A stretch of 64,000 bases of DNA from Pseudomonas sp. NBRC 111124 (GTDB lineage Bacteria; Pseudomonadota; Gammaproteobacteria; Pseudomonadales; Pseudomonadaceae): assembly GCF_001320245.1 (NCBI RefSeq), contig NZ_BCBA01000031.1:24993-88992 (forward strand), given 5' to 3'. Shown here piece after piece: positions 52,157-61,316 of the stretch (within the stretch, counting starts at the first letter, position 1; every line of letters starts with the position of its first letter). A model generated the notes under the pieces. That model made no database searches, was not told the origin of the DNA, and saw nothing but the letters and a program-made list of their open reading frames with translations. Position numbers and translations under genes: made by a program.

Positions 52157-52978
52157 TCAGCCTGAAATGCGCTCCAGCATGCTTGGATCGTTCAACGGCA
52201 ACACCCAGCGTCGCTGCCCTGGCTTGAGCCCACCCTTGCGGGAACGATCCAGCACCCAGCCACGCGCCTCGACCTGGCGTCCTTTGAGGTTAGCGAAGAA
52301 GCTGGCGGGGAAGTTGCGCTGCAGACGAGCGGGAATCTGCAGCACCACACTGTCGTCCAGCTCGAGCCAGATGCCGCCACGATTGCGCTCGATGCGGCCG
52401 ATGGTGCCAGCGACCACGGCGAAGCCCGATTGCTTCACGGCTGAAGCCTTGCGCACCGGCGAACTGCGCCACAGGCCTGCCCGTGCTTCGCGCGCCACCC
52501 GCTCGGCTGCTTGCTGGCAGCCCGACAGGCGCACATTTGGCGCAAAGGCCACGTGATAGCCAAGACCTTCGCTGAGCAACTGCGCCTCGAGATTGTCACC
52601 ATTACGGCCATAGATGTGCGCCAGGGTACGGCCGTACTTGTCCCTGCCCTCGACCCCCGGCACCAGCCCGACACGCCCGTCGCTGGCCTTGACCAAGGCC
52701 TGCAGACGCCGCCTGGCAGCCTCGGCGTAAGGTTCACTGGTGCGCCCCTTGCGCCCGATTTCCGGGGCATTGATGCCAATCATTCGCACACTGCGACCGT
52801 CGGTCAGGCGCAGCGTGTCGCCATCCACCACCTGCCGCACCGCCACCTGCTGCGGCTTTTCTGGTACCGGGCAGAACGCCAGGGCCGGGAGGTGCCAGAT
52901 TGCGCCCACAAAAAAGGCGCCCACAAGGGGCGCCTTTTTCAGCAACAGCGCGAAACCCGAAGGATTCGCCATGCGCAT
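52157..52978 (-). CDS. Secreted thermonuclease-like (SNase fold) protein
   Basis: 273 residues from the ATG at 52978. A hydrophobic export signal lies at about 14-35 (KKAPLVGAFFVGAIWHLPAL), and the SNase-like domain at about 45-175 contains VVDGDTLRL, RMIGINAPEIG, DKYGRTLAHIY and the LLSEGLGYHVAF strand. The last 90 residues are an extra basic beta domain. The first strand of the signal coincides with the terminator of rpmE, so a later start (for example TTG at 52945, MLKKAPLV...) is possible. A nuclease role is expected from the fold but the substrate is open. Confidence 0.82.
   Translation of the reverse strand: MRMANPSGFALLLKKAPLVGAFFVGAIWHLPALAFCPVPEKPQQVAVRQVVDGDTLRLTDGRSVRMIGINAPEIGRKGRTSEPYAEAARRRLQALVKASDGRVGLVPGVEGRDKYGRTLAHIYGRNGDNLEAQLLSEGLGYHVAFAPNVRLSGCQQAAERVAREARAGLWRSSPVRKASAVKQSGFAVVAGTIGRIERNRGGIWLELDDSVVLQIPARLQRNFPASFFANLKGRQVEARGWVLDRSRKGGLKPGQRRWVLPLNDPSMLERISG
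52910..52939 (-). terminator. Strong intrinsic terminator after rpmE, inside the thermonuclease ORF
   Basis: On the minus strand AAAAAGGCGCCC and GGGCGCCTTTTTT form a perfect 12-bp stem around a CTTGT loop. It lies 41 bp after the rpmE stop and within codons 14-23 of the downstream gene. Confidence 0.9.
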
Positions 52979-52980
52979 GA

Positions 52981-53196
52981 TTACTTCTTGGTACCGAACA
53001 TACCGAAGCGATCGGCGAACTTCTGTACGCGACCACCGGTGTCCAGGACTTTCTGCTTACCGGTGTAGAACGGGTGGCACAGGTTGCAAACGTCGATCGC
53101 CAGGGTGTTGCCCAGGGTCGAACGAGTTTCGAACTTGTTACCGCAGCTGCAGGTGACTGCAACTACTTCGTAGTTCGGGTGGATACCTTCTTTCAT
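52981..53196 (-). CDS. rpmE: 50S ribosomal protein L31, zinc-binding type
   Basis: 71 residues starting [18 protein letters not shown]. Cys16 and Cys18 with the later [10 protein letters not shown] give the zinc-coordinating (C+) form of L31. A longer frame upstream (12 codons) is not used. Two bases separate it from the thermonuclease start. Confidence 0.97.
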   Translation of the reverse strand: MKEGIHPNYEVVAVTCSCGNKFETRSTLGNTLAIDVCNLCHPFYTGKQKVLDTGGRVQKFADRFGMFGTKK

Positions 53197-53266
53197 GGTC
53201 ACTTCCTCGAGCTGCGTGCCGCCACCCAACACCTATTGTTGAATACCGCACGTAATTAGGCGGCGA

Positions 53267-53294
53267 ATAATACCAGAGCACCGCGTCAACGCAA
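53267..53294 (-). promoter_or_regulatory. Sigma-70-type promoter of rpmE
   Basis: On the minus strand TTGCGT (53294-53289), a 16-bp spacer and TATTAT (53272-53267); the bases TGG just upstream of the -10 give an extended -10. It lies 70 bp before the rpmE start. Confidence 0.65.
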
Positions 53295-53363
53295 GTTGTC
53301 GCTTGCACCGACCGTCGTCTGCTAGGCTCGCCAGTCTTTGAAACGCCCTCCGAGACCTGCCGC

Positions 53364-55583
53364 GTGTCCGACGTCATCCTGCGCCTTGCCCTGCCCTCCC
53401 CGTTGCGCCGCCTGTTCGATTACAAGGCGCCAGCGAACATGGCGCGCCAGGAGTTGACCCCAGGCATGCGCATCCGGGTACCCTTCGGGCGACGCGAAAT
53501 GATCGGCGTGCTGGTGGAAGTGTGCGAGCAAAGCGAAGTGCCTGCCGACAAACTCAAGCCCGCCAGCGCCTTGCTCGATCCGGTTTCGCCGATCCCTGCA
53601 GCGCTATTCAAGCTGTGCCTGTGGACCGCCCAGTATTACCAGCACAGCCTTGGCGACACGCTGAGCTGGGCACTGCCCACGCTGCTGCGCCAGGGCGAAC
53701 CTGCCGAGATGCGTCAGGAGCGCTTCTGGCACGTAGCCCCCGGCGCACGCCTGGAAGACCCGCGCATCGCCCGCGCCCCACGCCAGCGCGATGCGCTCAA
53801 GACCTTGGCCCAGCACCCGCACGGCGTCGCCCACAGCCTGCTGAGCAAGCTCAATCTGAACAAGGACAGCCTCGACCTGCTGCTGGCCAAGGAGCTGGTA
53901 CAGCTGGAAGTGCGCCGCCACCTGCCGTCGCACCGCCACGAACACTGGCTGGCGCAGCCGGAACTGCCGCTCAATGAAGAGCAGCGCGAAGCCTTCGACA
54001 CCGTACGCGAGGGCTTTGGCGGCTTCGGCGCCTTCCTGCTGGCCGGCGTCACTGGCAGCGGCAAGACCGAGGTGTACCTGCAACTGATCCGCGAGACCTT
54101 GGAGGCCGGCAAGCAGGCACTGGTGCTGATCCCCGAAATCAACCTCGGCCCGCAGACCCTGGCGCGCTTTGAGCAGCGCTTCAACGCCCGCATCGCCCTG
54201 CTGCACTCGGCCGTGAACGACCGCGAGCGCCTCGATGCCTGGCTGGCCGCCCGCGACGGCGAGGCCGACATCATCATCGGCACCCGCTCGGCGCTGTTCA
54301 CGCCGATGAAGACCCCTGGCCTGATCATCATCGATGAAGAGCACGACGGTTCTTACAAGCAACAGGAAGGCCTGCGCTACCACGCCCGCGACCTGGCGCT
54401 GGTGCGCGCCCACCAGGAAAACATCCCGATCCTGCTCGGCTCTGCCACACCGTCGCTGGAAACCCTGCACAACGCGCTCACCGGCCGCTATCGCCTGCTG
54501 CGCATGAACCAGCGAGCTGGCGGCGCCCGCCCACCGCGCATGCTGCGCCTGGATGTGAAAAGCCTGCCGCTGGACAGCGGCATCAGCGGCCCGTTGCAGC
54601 AAGCCATCCGTCAGACCCTGGAAGCCGGCCAGCAGGTCTTGGTGTTCCTCAACCGTCGCGGCTTCGCCCCGACCTTGCTGTGCCATGACTGTGGCTGGCT
54701 GTCCGAATGCCCACGCTGCGATGCCCGCATGACCGTGCACCAGCGCTCTGGCGTGCTGCGCTGCCACCACTGCGGCTATGACGAGCGCCTGCCGCACCAG
54801 TGCCCGCAGTGCAACCACGTCGACCTGCGCCCCGTTGGTGCTGGCACCGAACGTGCCGAAGAACGGTTGAAAGTATTGTTCCCGGATTACCCGATCCTGC
54901 GCGTGGACCGTGACAGCACGGCGCGCAAGGACGCCATGCATAACCTGTTCACCACCATCCAGCGCGGCCAGCCGAGCATCCTGGTCGGCACCCAGATGCT
55001 GGCCAAGGGTCACCATTTCCCGCGGGTGACGCTGGTCGCCATCCTCGATGCCGACGGCGGGCTGTTCTCCGGCGACTTCCGTGCCAGCGAGCGCATGGCC
55101 CAGCTGATCGTGCAGGTCGCCGGCCGCGCCGGCCGCGCCGAGGAACCCGGCAAGGTGATCATCCAGACGCACCTGGCCGACCACCCGCTGCTGGTGCAGT
55201 TGACCGAACAAGGTTATTTCGCCTTCGCCGAGCAGGCCCTGGATGAACGCCGCAATGCCGGGCTGCCACCGTTCTCTCACCTGGCCCTGCTGCGCGCTGA
55301 AGCGCACAAGCCCGGCCAGGCCGAAGGCTTCCTCGACGAAGCCTGCGCCGCCGCCGAGCGCCTGGTCGCCGAACAGCGCCTGCCGGGCATCGAGCTGCTG
55401 GGCCCGGTGCCGGCGCCCATGGAGCGTCGCGCCGGGCGTTTCCGCGCACAACTGTTGATCCAGGCCAACACCCGAGCCCCCTTGCATCGACTGATCAGCG
55501 CCTGGTTGCTAGTGTTGGAGCAACTGCCGAGCGGGCGCCAGGTGCGCTGGTCGCTGGATGTCGACCCGGTCGACCTTTATTAA
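53364..55583 (+). CDS. priA: Primosomal replication protein N' (PriA helicase)
   Basis: 739 residues from a GTG start. The N-terminal 3'-DNA-binding domain (1-105) is followed by a superfamily-2 helicase with Walker A GVTGSGKTEVYLQ (about 228-240), IIIDEEHDGSYK (DEEH) and eight zinc-binding cysteines inserted in the helicase (CHDCGWLSECPRC, CHHCGY, CPQC). It reloads the replisome at stalled forks. Divergent from rpmE. Confidence 0.97.
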   Translation: MSDVILRLALPSPLRRLFDYKAPANMARQELTPGMRIRVPFGRREMIGVLVEVCEQSEVPADKLKPASALLDPVSPIPAALFKLCLWTAQYYQHSLGDTLSWALPTLLRQGEPAEMRQERFWHVAPGARLEDPRIARAPRQRDALKTLAQHPHGVAHSLLSKLNLNKDSLDLLLAKELVQLEVRRHLPSHRHEHWLAQPELPLNEEQREAFDTVREGFGGFGAFLLAGVTGSGKTEVYLQLIRETLEAGKQALVLIPEINLGPQTLARFEQRFNARIALLHSAVNDRERLDAWLAARDGEADIIIGTRSALFTPMKTPGLIIIDEEHDGSYKQQEGLRYHARDLALVRAHQENIPILLGSATPSLETLHNALTGRYRLLRMNQRAGGARPPRMLRLDVKSLPLDSGISGPLQQAIRQTLEAGQQVLVFLNRRGFAPTLLCHDCGWLSECPRCDARMTVHQRSGVLRCHHCGYDERLPHQCPQCNHVDLRPVGAGTERAEERLKVLFPDYPILRVDRDSTARKDAMHNLFTTIQRGQPSILVGTQMLAKGHHFPRVTLVAILDADGGLFSGDFRASERMAQLIVQVAGRAGRAEEPGKVIIQTHLADHPLLVQLTEQGYFAFAEQALDERRNAGLPPFSHLALLRAEAHKPGQAEGFLDEACAAAERLVAEQRLPGIELLGPVPAPMERRAGRFRAQLLIQANTRAPLHRLISAWLLVLEQLPSGRQVRWSLDVDPVDLY

Positions 55584-55691
55584 GCTTCTGCCCCAAAGGT
55601 TGGCAACCCGCCCCCGGCAACGGATAATGCCCAGTTTTTCCACCTGCGCATCCAGGCGCTCCACCGCGCTTGCGGTCGAAAAGAGATCCCC

Positions 55692-57428
55692 ATGAAAGAC
55701 ACCATTCGTCAGCTGATCCAGCAAGCCCTCACCCAACTCGTCACCGACGGTGTGCTGCCTGAAGGGCTCTCGCCGGCGATCCAGGTGGAAAACGCCCGGG
55801 ACAAGACCCACGGCGACTTTGCCAGCAATATCGCCATGATGCTGGCCAAGCCGGCCGGCATGAAGCCGCGCGACCTGGCTGAAAAACTGATCAACGCCCT
55901 GCCGGCCAGTGCCGACGTCAGCAAGGTCGAGATCGCCGGCCCGGGCTTTCTGAACTTCTTCCAGAACACCGACGCCCTGGCCCACCGCCTGGACGCCGCC
56001 CTCGCCGACGCCCACCTCGGTGCGCGCAAGGCGGGCCCTGCGCAGAAGGTGGTGATCGACATGTCGGCACCGAACCTGGCCAAGGAGATGCACGTCGGCC
56101 ACCTGCGTTCCACCATCATCGGTGACAGCGTCGCCCGGGTGCTGGAGTTTCTCGGCGACGAGGTGATCCGCCAGAACCACGTGGGCGACTGGGGCACCCA
56201 GTTCGGCATGCTGCTGGCCTATCTGGAAGAAAACCCGATCACCAGCGACGAACTGTCGGACCTGGAAAACTTCTACCGCGCCGCCAAGAAGCGCTTCGAC
56301 GAATCCGAAGAGTTCGCCACCCGCGCCCGCGGCCTGGTGGTGAAGCTGCAAGCCGGCGACCCGGAGTGCATGGCCCTGTGGACGCGCTTCAAGGACATCT
56401 CGCTGTCGCACTGCCAGAAGACCTACGAGCTGCTCAACGTCAAACTGACCATGGCCGACGTGATGGGCGAAAGCGCCTACAACGACGACCTGGCTAACGT
56501 AGTGGCCGACCTCAAGGCCAAGGGCCTGCTGGTCGAGAGCCAGGGCGCTCAGTGCGTGTTCCTCGACGAATTCAAGAACAGCGAGGGTGAACCGCTGCCA
56601 GTGATCGTACAGAAAGCCGACGGCGGCTACCTGTACGCCACCACCGACCTGGCTGCCGTGCGCTACCGCAGCAATGTGCTCAAGGCCGACCGTGCCCTGT
56701 ACTTCGTCGACCAGCGCCAGGCCCTGCACTTCAACCAGGTGTTCGAAGTGGCCCGCCGCGCCGGCTTTGTCGGCCACCCGATGCAGATGGAACACATGGG
56801 CTTCGGTACCATGAACGGCGCCGACGGCCGCCCGTTCAAGACCCGTGACGGTGGCACCGTCAAGCTGGTCGACCTGCTCACCGAGGCCAAGGAGCGCGCC
56901 TATGCGCTGGTCAAGGAAAAGAACCCGAGCCTGGCTGAAGACGAACTGCGCCACATCGGTGAAGTGGTCGGTATCGGCGCGGTGAAATATGCCGACCTGT
57001 CCAAGCACCGCACCAGCGATTACAGCTTCAACTTCGAACTGATGCTCAACTTCGAAGGCAACACTGCGCCTTACCTGCTGTATGCCTACACCCGCGTCGC
57101 CGGCGTGTTCCGCAAGCTGGGCAAGGGTTTCGACGAAGTCGACGGCAACATCGTGCTGCAGGCCGCTCACGAGCAGGACCTGGCCGCGCGCCTGGCCCAG
57201 TTTGGCGAGATCCTCAACAGCGTCGCCGACAAGGGAACCCCGCACGTGCTGTGCAGCTACCTGTACGACCTCGCCGGCCTGTTCTCGAGCTTCTACGAAA
57301 ACTGCCCGATCCTCGCTGCCGAAACCCCGGAACAGCAGCAGAGCCGCCTGCGCCTGGCTGCCCTGACGGGTCGTACCCTCAAGCAAGGTCTGGAGCTGCT
57401 CGGCCTGGAAACCCTGGAGCGCATGTAA
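55692..57428 (+). CDS. argS: Arginyl-tRNA synthetase ArgS
   Basis: 578 residues, class I. The HIGH signature is HVGHLRSTI with the preceding APNLAKEM (about 118-135); KMSK is replaced by a KTRDGG motif (about residue 383), typical for ArgRS. N-terminal Add1 domain and C-terminal DALR anticodon domain (about 455-578). AGAGA precedes the ATG. Confidence 0.98.
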   Translation: MKDTIRQLIQQALTQLVTDGVLPEGLSPAIQVENARDKTHGDFASNIAMMLAKPAGMKPRDLAEKLINALPASADVSKVEIAGPGFLNFFQNTDALAHRLDAALADAHLGARKAGPAQKVVIDMSAPNLAKEMHVGHLRSTIIGDSVARVLEFLGDEVIRQNHVGDWGTQFGMLLAYLEENPITSDELSDLENFYRAAKKRFDESEEFATRARGLVVKLQAGDPECMALWTRFKDISLSHCQKTYELLNVKLTMADVMGESAYNDDLANVVADLKAKGLLVESQGAQCVFLDEFKNSEGEPLPVIVQKADGGYLYATTDLAAVRYRSNVLKADRALYFVDQRQALHFNQVFEVARRAGFVGHPMQMEHMGFGTMNGADGRPFKTRDGGTVKLVDLLTEAKERAYALVKEKNPSLAEDELRHIGEVVGIGAVKYADLSKHRTSDYSFNFELMLNFEGNTAPYLLYAYTRVAGVFRKLGKGFDEVDGNIVLQAAHEQDLAARLAQFGEILNSVADKGTPHVLCSYLYDLAGLFSSFYENCPILAAETPEQQQSRLRLAALTGRTLKQGLELLGLETLERM

Positions 57429-57429
57429 G

Positions 57430-58128
57430 TTGGCTGCCAAGAAAAAACCCGCTCCCAAACGCGGCGCCAGCCGTCAGACAGCCCCAGCCAAGCAGCCGAT
57501 CCCAGGCTGGGTATGGCTGGCGGTCGGCCTGACGGTCGGTGCGTTCATCGTCTTCCTGATGAAACTCGAACCCGGTGGCGGTGACATCAAGCGCACCAAG
57601 CCTGACCAGCAAAAGCCAGAGAAAGTGGCCGAGGCCAGCAAGTCGACCACGCCTGCAACACCGCAGCCGGTGAAGCCGAAGTACGACTTCTACACGTTGC
57701 TGCCGGAGTCCGAGGTGATCGTGCCGCCTGAGGCTGTACCAGAGAAAACGCCGCCAGTTCCTGCGCAACCAGTGACCCCGGTCACGCCGGCGGAAGCCGC
57801 GAAAATAGACACCGCACGCGCCCAGGCCGCACTGCTGGGGCAGACGCCGCCGCCAGCGCCACCGGTGATCAAGCCGGCGGCGACCACGCTGTACTTCCTG
57901 CAGGCCGGCTCGTTCCGCAAGCAGGCCGACGCCGACAAGGTTCGCGCGCAGATCATCCTGCTCGGTCAGGTGGTCAAGGTCGAGTCGGGGACCGTCAAGG
58001 AAGAGACCTGGTACCGCGTATTGGTGGGGCCGTTCAGCAACCGCGAACAGCTGACCGTGGCGCAGAAACAGCTGGCGGGTGCCGGGTTCAGCAACCTGCT
58101 GCTGCAACAGCGACAGACCCGCCAGTAA
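57430..58128 (+). CDS. SPOR domain cell-division-type protein (FtsN-like)
   Basis: 232 residues starting at a TTG one base after the argS stop, with GGAG upstream inside argS. A short basic cytoplasmic tail (AKKKPAPKRGASRQ) and one membrane helix (about 28-46, GWVWLAVGLTVGAFIVFLM) precede a Pro/Ala-rich linker and a SPOR domain (about 150-228, LYFLQAGSFRKQADADKVR). Likely binds septal peptidoglycan in the periplasm; FtsN itself has more N-terminal features. Translationally coupled to argS. Confidence 0.88.
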   Translation: MAAKKKPAPKRGASRQTAPAKQPIPGWVWLAVGLTVGAFIVFLMKLEPGGGDIKRTKPDQQKPEKVAEASKSTTPATPQPVKPKYDFYTLLPESEVIVPPEAVPEKTPPVPAQPVTPVTPAEAAKIDTARAQAALLGQTPPPAPPVIKPAATTLYFLQAGSFRKQADADKVRAQIILLGQVVKVESGTVKEETWYRVLVGPFSNREQLTVAQKQLAGAGFSNLLLQQRQTRQ

Positions 58129-58130
58129 CG

Positions 58131-58167
58131 AAAAAGGCCTTGCCGCCCAACGCGACAAGGCCTTTTT
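58131..58167. terminator. Bidirectional terminator between the SPOR and TM2 genes
   Basis: AAAAAGGCCTTG pairs with CAAGGCCTTTTTT around a CCGCCCAACGCGA loop. Confidence 0.88.
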
Positions 58168-58184
58168 TGTGGGCATTTGCAGCC

Positions 58185-58604
58185 CTATCGGTTGCGGCCG
58201 TTGGCTTCGGAAATCTGGCTGTTCAAGGTCCAGAAATCGTACAGCACACCGACCAGGAACAAGCCGCCGGTGAAGAAGTAGATGATCGCCGAGATCCACT
58301 TGCCCTGGTACAGGCGGTGCACACCGAAAATCCCCAGGAAGGTCAGCAGGATCCAGGCGATGTTGTAGTCGATACGACCAGACTGGAAACGCATGTCCGC
58401 CTCGCGATCCATCGCCGGGATCAGGAACAGGTCGATCAGCCAGCCGATACCGAGCAGCCCCAAAGTGAAGAACCAGATCGTCCCGGTGATCGGCTTACCG
58501 TAGTAGAAACGGTGCGAGCCGGTGAAGCCGAAGATCCAAAGCAGGTACCCGATCACCTTGCTATGGGTGTCGTGAGACGGCGCCCCCTGTTGATAACTGT
58601 TCAT
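58185..58604 (-). CDS. TM2 domain-containing membrane protein
   Basis: 139 residues. Two TM2 units: GYLLWIFGFTGSHRFYYGKP then TIWFFTLGLLGIGWLIDLF, and ILLTFLGIFGVHRLYQGKWI with AIIYFFTGGLFLVGVLYDFW. Each is a short membrane hairpin with a Gly-x-His/Gly-His-Arg-Phe motif. The function of bacterial TM2 proteins is unknown. Convergent with the SPOR gene. Confidence 0.85.
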   Translation of the reverse strand: MNSYQQGAPSHDTHSKVIGYLLWIFGFTGSHRFYYGKPITGTIWFFTLGLLGIGWLIDLFLIPAMDREADMRFQSGRIDYNIAWILLTFLGIFGVHRLYQGKWISAIIYFFTGGLFLVGVLYDFWTLNSQISEANGRNR

Positions 58605-58770
58605 TCATAGCCCTCGTGGGTTATCCAAAAATTTTCTTAATAAAAATGTGACTTTTCTGCATCAGCCCGACGTACGGCAGCATGACAATCGACCAACGGC
58701 CCTGAAAGAGAGCAAAAAGCTGTTATAAAGTTGCGCGCCAAACACATAAACATTCATAAGAGCTTCATCT

Positions 58771-59400
58771 ATGCCGCCTTTATTCAAGACATGGCTGACC
58801 CTCTGCCTATTATTGCCCCTGGCCGCCCACGCCACCAATCGTGAGCAACGTCTTCCCAATGGTTTCACCGGCTACACCAGCAATGCCTCGGTGAAACACG
58901 CGCCTCTCAAGCAGGTCACGCTGCACGCACGCTCGAACAACTCGGGCAAGGGTCACAACCTGCCTGCCGTTGCGGCGATGTCGCCGAAGCAGAGCAGTGA
59001 TGTGCTCAGCCGTGCGGTCAACGTGCTCGGTACCCCTTATGTTTGGGGCGGCAGCAACCCGAAAAAAGGGTTCGACTGCAGCGGGCTGGTCAAGTACGCA
59101 TTCAACGACGTGGCAGACGTCGATTTGCCGCGTACGTCCAACGCCATGGCTCAGGGCCACGGCGTGAAGGTAGCCAAGACCGACCTCAAGCCAGGCGATC
59201 TGATTTTCTTCAACATCAAGAGCCGTCGAGTCAATCACGTTGCCATCTACCTGGGTAACGACCGTTTCATCCATGCGCCGCGCACCGGCAAGCGGGTGAG
59301 CATCGACAACCTGAGCAAGCCGTACTGGCAACAGCATTATGTAGTGGCCAAGCGGGTACTGCCGAAAGAGCAGCAACAGCTGAGCCTGGCCAAGCGCTGA
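58771..59400 (+). CDS. Secreted NlpC/P60 family peptidase (C40)
   Basis: 209 residues with a signal peptide (about 1-21, ending LAAHA). The NlpC/P60 core (about 75-190) has the catalytic Cys in KGFDCSGLVKYAF and the His in VNHVAIYLG, near GNDRFIHAP. Such enzymes cut within peptidoglycan peptide stems. A basic linker precedes the domain. No lipobox is seen. Confidence 0.92.
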   Translation: MPPLFKTWLTLCLLLPLAAHATNREQRLPNGFTGYTSNASVKHAPLKQVTLHARSNNSGKGHNLPAVAAMSPKQSSDVLSRAVNVLGTPYVWGGSNPKKGFDCSGLVKYAFNDVADVDLPRTSNAMAQGHGVKVAKTDLKPGDLIFFNIKSRRVNHVAIYLGNDRFIHAPRTGKRVSIDNLSKPYWQQHYVVAKRVLPKEQQQLSLAKR

Positions 59401-59422
59401 GCTGTCGGCGCCTTCCTGTACC

Positions 59423-59519
59423 GCCCTCTTCGCGGGTAAACCCGCTCCCACAGGGTCAGCACAGCCTTCAAGGGCTGTACAGCACTCGTAGGAGCGGGTT
59501 TACCCGCGAAAGGGCCGGC
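59423..59519. repeat. Inverted pair of REP elements (REPIN-like)
   Basis: Left unit 59423-59455 (gccctcttcgcgggtaaacc ... gctcccacaggg) and inverted right unit 59487-59519 (cgtaggagcgggtttacccg then cgaaagggccggc), separated by 31 bp that holds CAGCCTTCAAGGGCTG. The TTTACCC variant differs from the TTGCCCC form at 10830. Confidence 0.9.
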
Positions 59520-59526
59520 ACAGGCG

Positions 59527-60525
59527 CTAGAGATCGCTGATCAATCCTTTCTCCCTCAGCCCCCGCATCGCCCCCTCCATTGTCCGCATCCCCTCCGCCG
59601 CTCCCGCCTGCATCACCGAACACAGCTGCGCCATGCGCCCCTCGCGTACCAGGTTGCGCACCGCCGGCGTCGCCACCAGCACCTCACGCGCCGCCACCCG
59701 GCCGCCGCCCACACGCTTGACCAATACCTGCGCCACCACCAGGCGCAACGATTCCGCCAGCATCGCGCGTACCAGCGGCTTCTCCTCTGCCGCAAACACC
59801 TCGACCAGCCGATCAATGCTGCCGGCCGCCGATCGCGTATGCACCGTGGCCAGCACCAGATGCCCCGTCTCCGCCGCGCGCAGCGCCAGGCGGATGGTCT
59901 CCAGGTCACGCAGTTCGCCGATCATGATCACATCCGGGTCCTGACGCAGGGCACTGCGAAGCCCTTGGGCGAAGTCGCGACAATGCCGGCCGATCTCACG
60001 CTGGTTGACCAGGCTGCATTGGCTGCTGTGGATAACTTCAACAGGGTCTTCGAGGGTGATGACATGCAATGCCCGCTCACGATTGAGCCGGTCGATCAGT
60101 GCCGCCAAGGTGCTCGACTTGCCGCTGCCGGTCGGGCCGCCCACCAGCACCAGCCCATCCGTGTGCCGCGCAACGGTTTGAAACACTTCTTCAAGGTCAA
60201 GTTCGTCGACACTGGCAATGCGCTGCGGAATCAGGCGAAACGCCGCCGCCAGGCCATTGAGCTGCCGATACAGATTGAGACGAAAACGCCCCAGCGATGC
60301 CAGCTCAAGCGCCAGATCCAGTTCGTCGCCTTGTCGCCATTGCCGGCTATGGCCTTCGTCGAGCAGCGGCGTCAGTGCGTCGCTCAACGCTGCGGTCGTC
60401 ACGGCCGGCAATGCCAGGCGCCGCAACTCCCCATCCACACGCAGCATCGGTACTTCGCCAGCAGCCAGATGCAGGTCGCTTGCCCCTGCATCCACGGCCC
60501 TAGCCAACAGGTCGGTCACGTCCAT
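59527..60525 (-). CDS. pilT: Type IV pilus retraction ATPase PilT
   Basis: 332 residues. Walker A GGPTGSGKSS (129-138), Asp box MIGELRDLETIRLA and His box ATVHTRSAAGSIDR (about 214-240) are present. It depolymerises the pilus for twitching. Divergent from yggS, the usual Pseudomonas place. The ATG at 60525 gives MDVTDLLARAVDAGASDLHL. Confidence 0.95.
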   Translation of the reverse strand: MDVTDLLARAVDAGASDLHLAAGEVPMLRVDGELRRLALPAVTTAALSDALTPLLDEGHSRQWRQGDELDLALELASLGRFRLNLYRQLNGLAAAFRLIPQRIASVDELDLEEVFQTVARHTDGLVLVGGPTGSGKSSTLAALIDRLNRERALHVITLEDPVEVIHSSQCSLVNQREIGRHCRDFAQGLRSALRQDPDVIMIGELRDLETIRLALRAAETGHLVLATVHTRSAAGSIDRLVEVFAAEEKPLVRAMLAESLRLVVAQVLVKRVGGGRVAAREVLVATPAVRNLVREGRMAQLCSVMQAGAAEGMRTMEGAMRGLREKGLISDL

Positions 60526-60591
60526 GAGACTCCCCAATCGCCATCAAGCAGGTAGAATGCCGAAGATCTCCAGAGCCGACGGCATTGATCC

Positions 60592-61278
60592 ATGTCCACC
60601 ATAGCAGACAACCTTTCCGCCATCGCCGCCCGTATCCACACCGCAGCCCAAGCTGCCGGACGCGACCCGGCCAGCGTTCAGCTGTTGGCGGTGAGCAAGA
60701 CCAAACCGGCCGCCGCCATTCGCGAAATCCACGCAGCCGGCGTGCGTGATGTTGGTGAGAACTACCTGCAAGAAGCACTGGCCAAGCAGGAAGAACTGCA
60801 TGACCTGCCCTTGATCTGGCACTTCATTGGCCCCATTCAGTCGAACAAGACCAAAGCCATTGCCGAACATTTCGACTGGGTACACTCCGTGGACCGCCTG
60901 AAGATCGCCCAACGCCTGTCCGAACAGCGCCTTGCCGGCCTGCCGCCGCTGAACATCTGCCTGCAGGTGAACGTCAGCGGCGAAGACAGCAAGTCCGGTT
61001 GCGCCCCCGCTGAGCTCCCAGCGCTGGCCAAGGCCGTGGCGGCACTGCCCAACCTGCGCCTGCGCGGGCTGATGGCAATCCCCGAGCCGACCGAAGACCG
61101 CACCGCCCAAGAGGCCGCCTTCGCCAGCCTGCGCCAGCTTCAGGAAAGCCTGGACCTTGGTCTGGACACCCTGTCGATGGGCATGAGCCACGACCTGGAG
61201 GCGGCCATCGCCCAGGGAGCGACCTGGGTACGTATCGGTACCGCCCTGTTCGGCGCCCGCAGTTACGGCCCCCTCTGA
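60592..61278 (+). CDS. PLP homeostasis protein YggS (PipY/PLPBP)
   Basis: 228 residues, alanine racemase-like TIM barrel without racemase activity. Lys36 in AVSKTKPAAAI binds pyridoxal phosphate; RLRGLMAIPEP, LSMGMSHDLEAAIA and WVRIGTALFG form the phosphate-binding end. The family maintains cellular PLP balance. It is 38 bp upstream of proC and likely co-transcribed. Confidence 0.95.
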   Translation: MSTIADNLSAIAARIHTAAQAAGRDPASVQLLAVSKTKPAAAIREIHAAGVRDVGENYLQEALAKQEELHDLPLIWHFIGPIQSNKTKAIAEHFDWVHSVDRLKIAQRLSEQRLAGLPPLNICLQVNVSGEDSKSGCAPAELPALAKAVAALPNLRLRGLMAIPEPTEDRTAQEAAFASLRQLQESLDLGLDTLSMGMSHDLEAAIAQGATWVRIGTALFGARSYGPL

Positions 61279-61316
61279 TTCCATGCTTTACTCACTCTTT
61301 CCTTCAAGGACCTGAC

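Noticed and set aside
53604..57458. Two long minus-strand frames opposite priA and argS
   Set aside because: Same compositional shadow; both real genes are intact on the plus strand.
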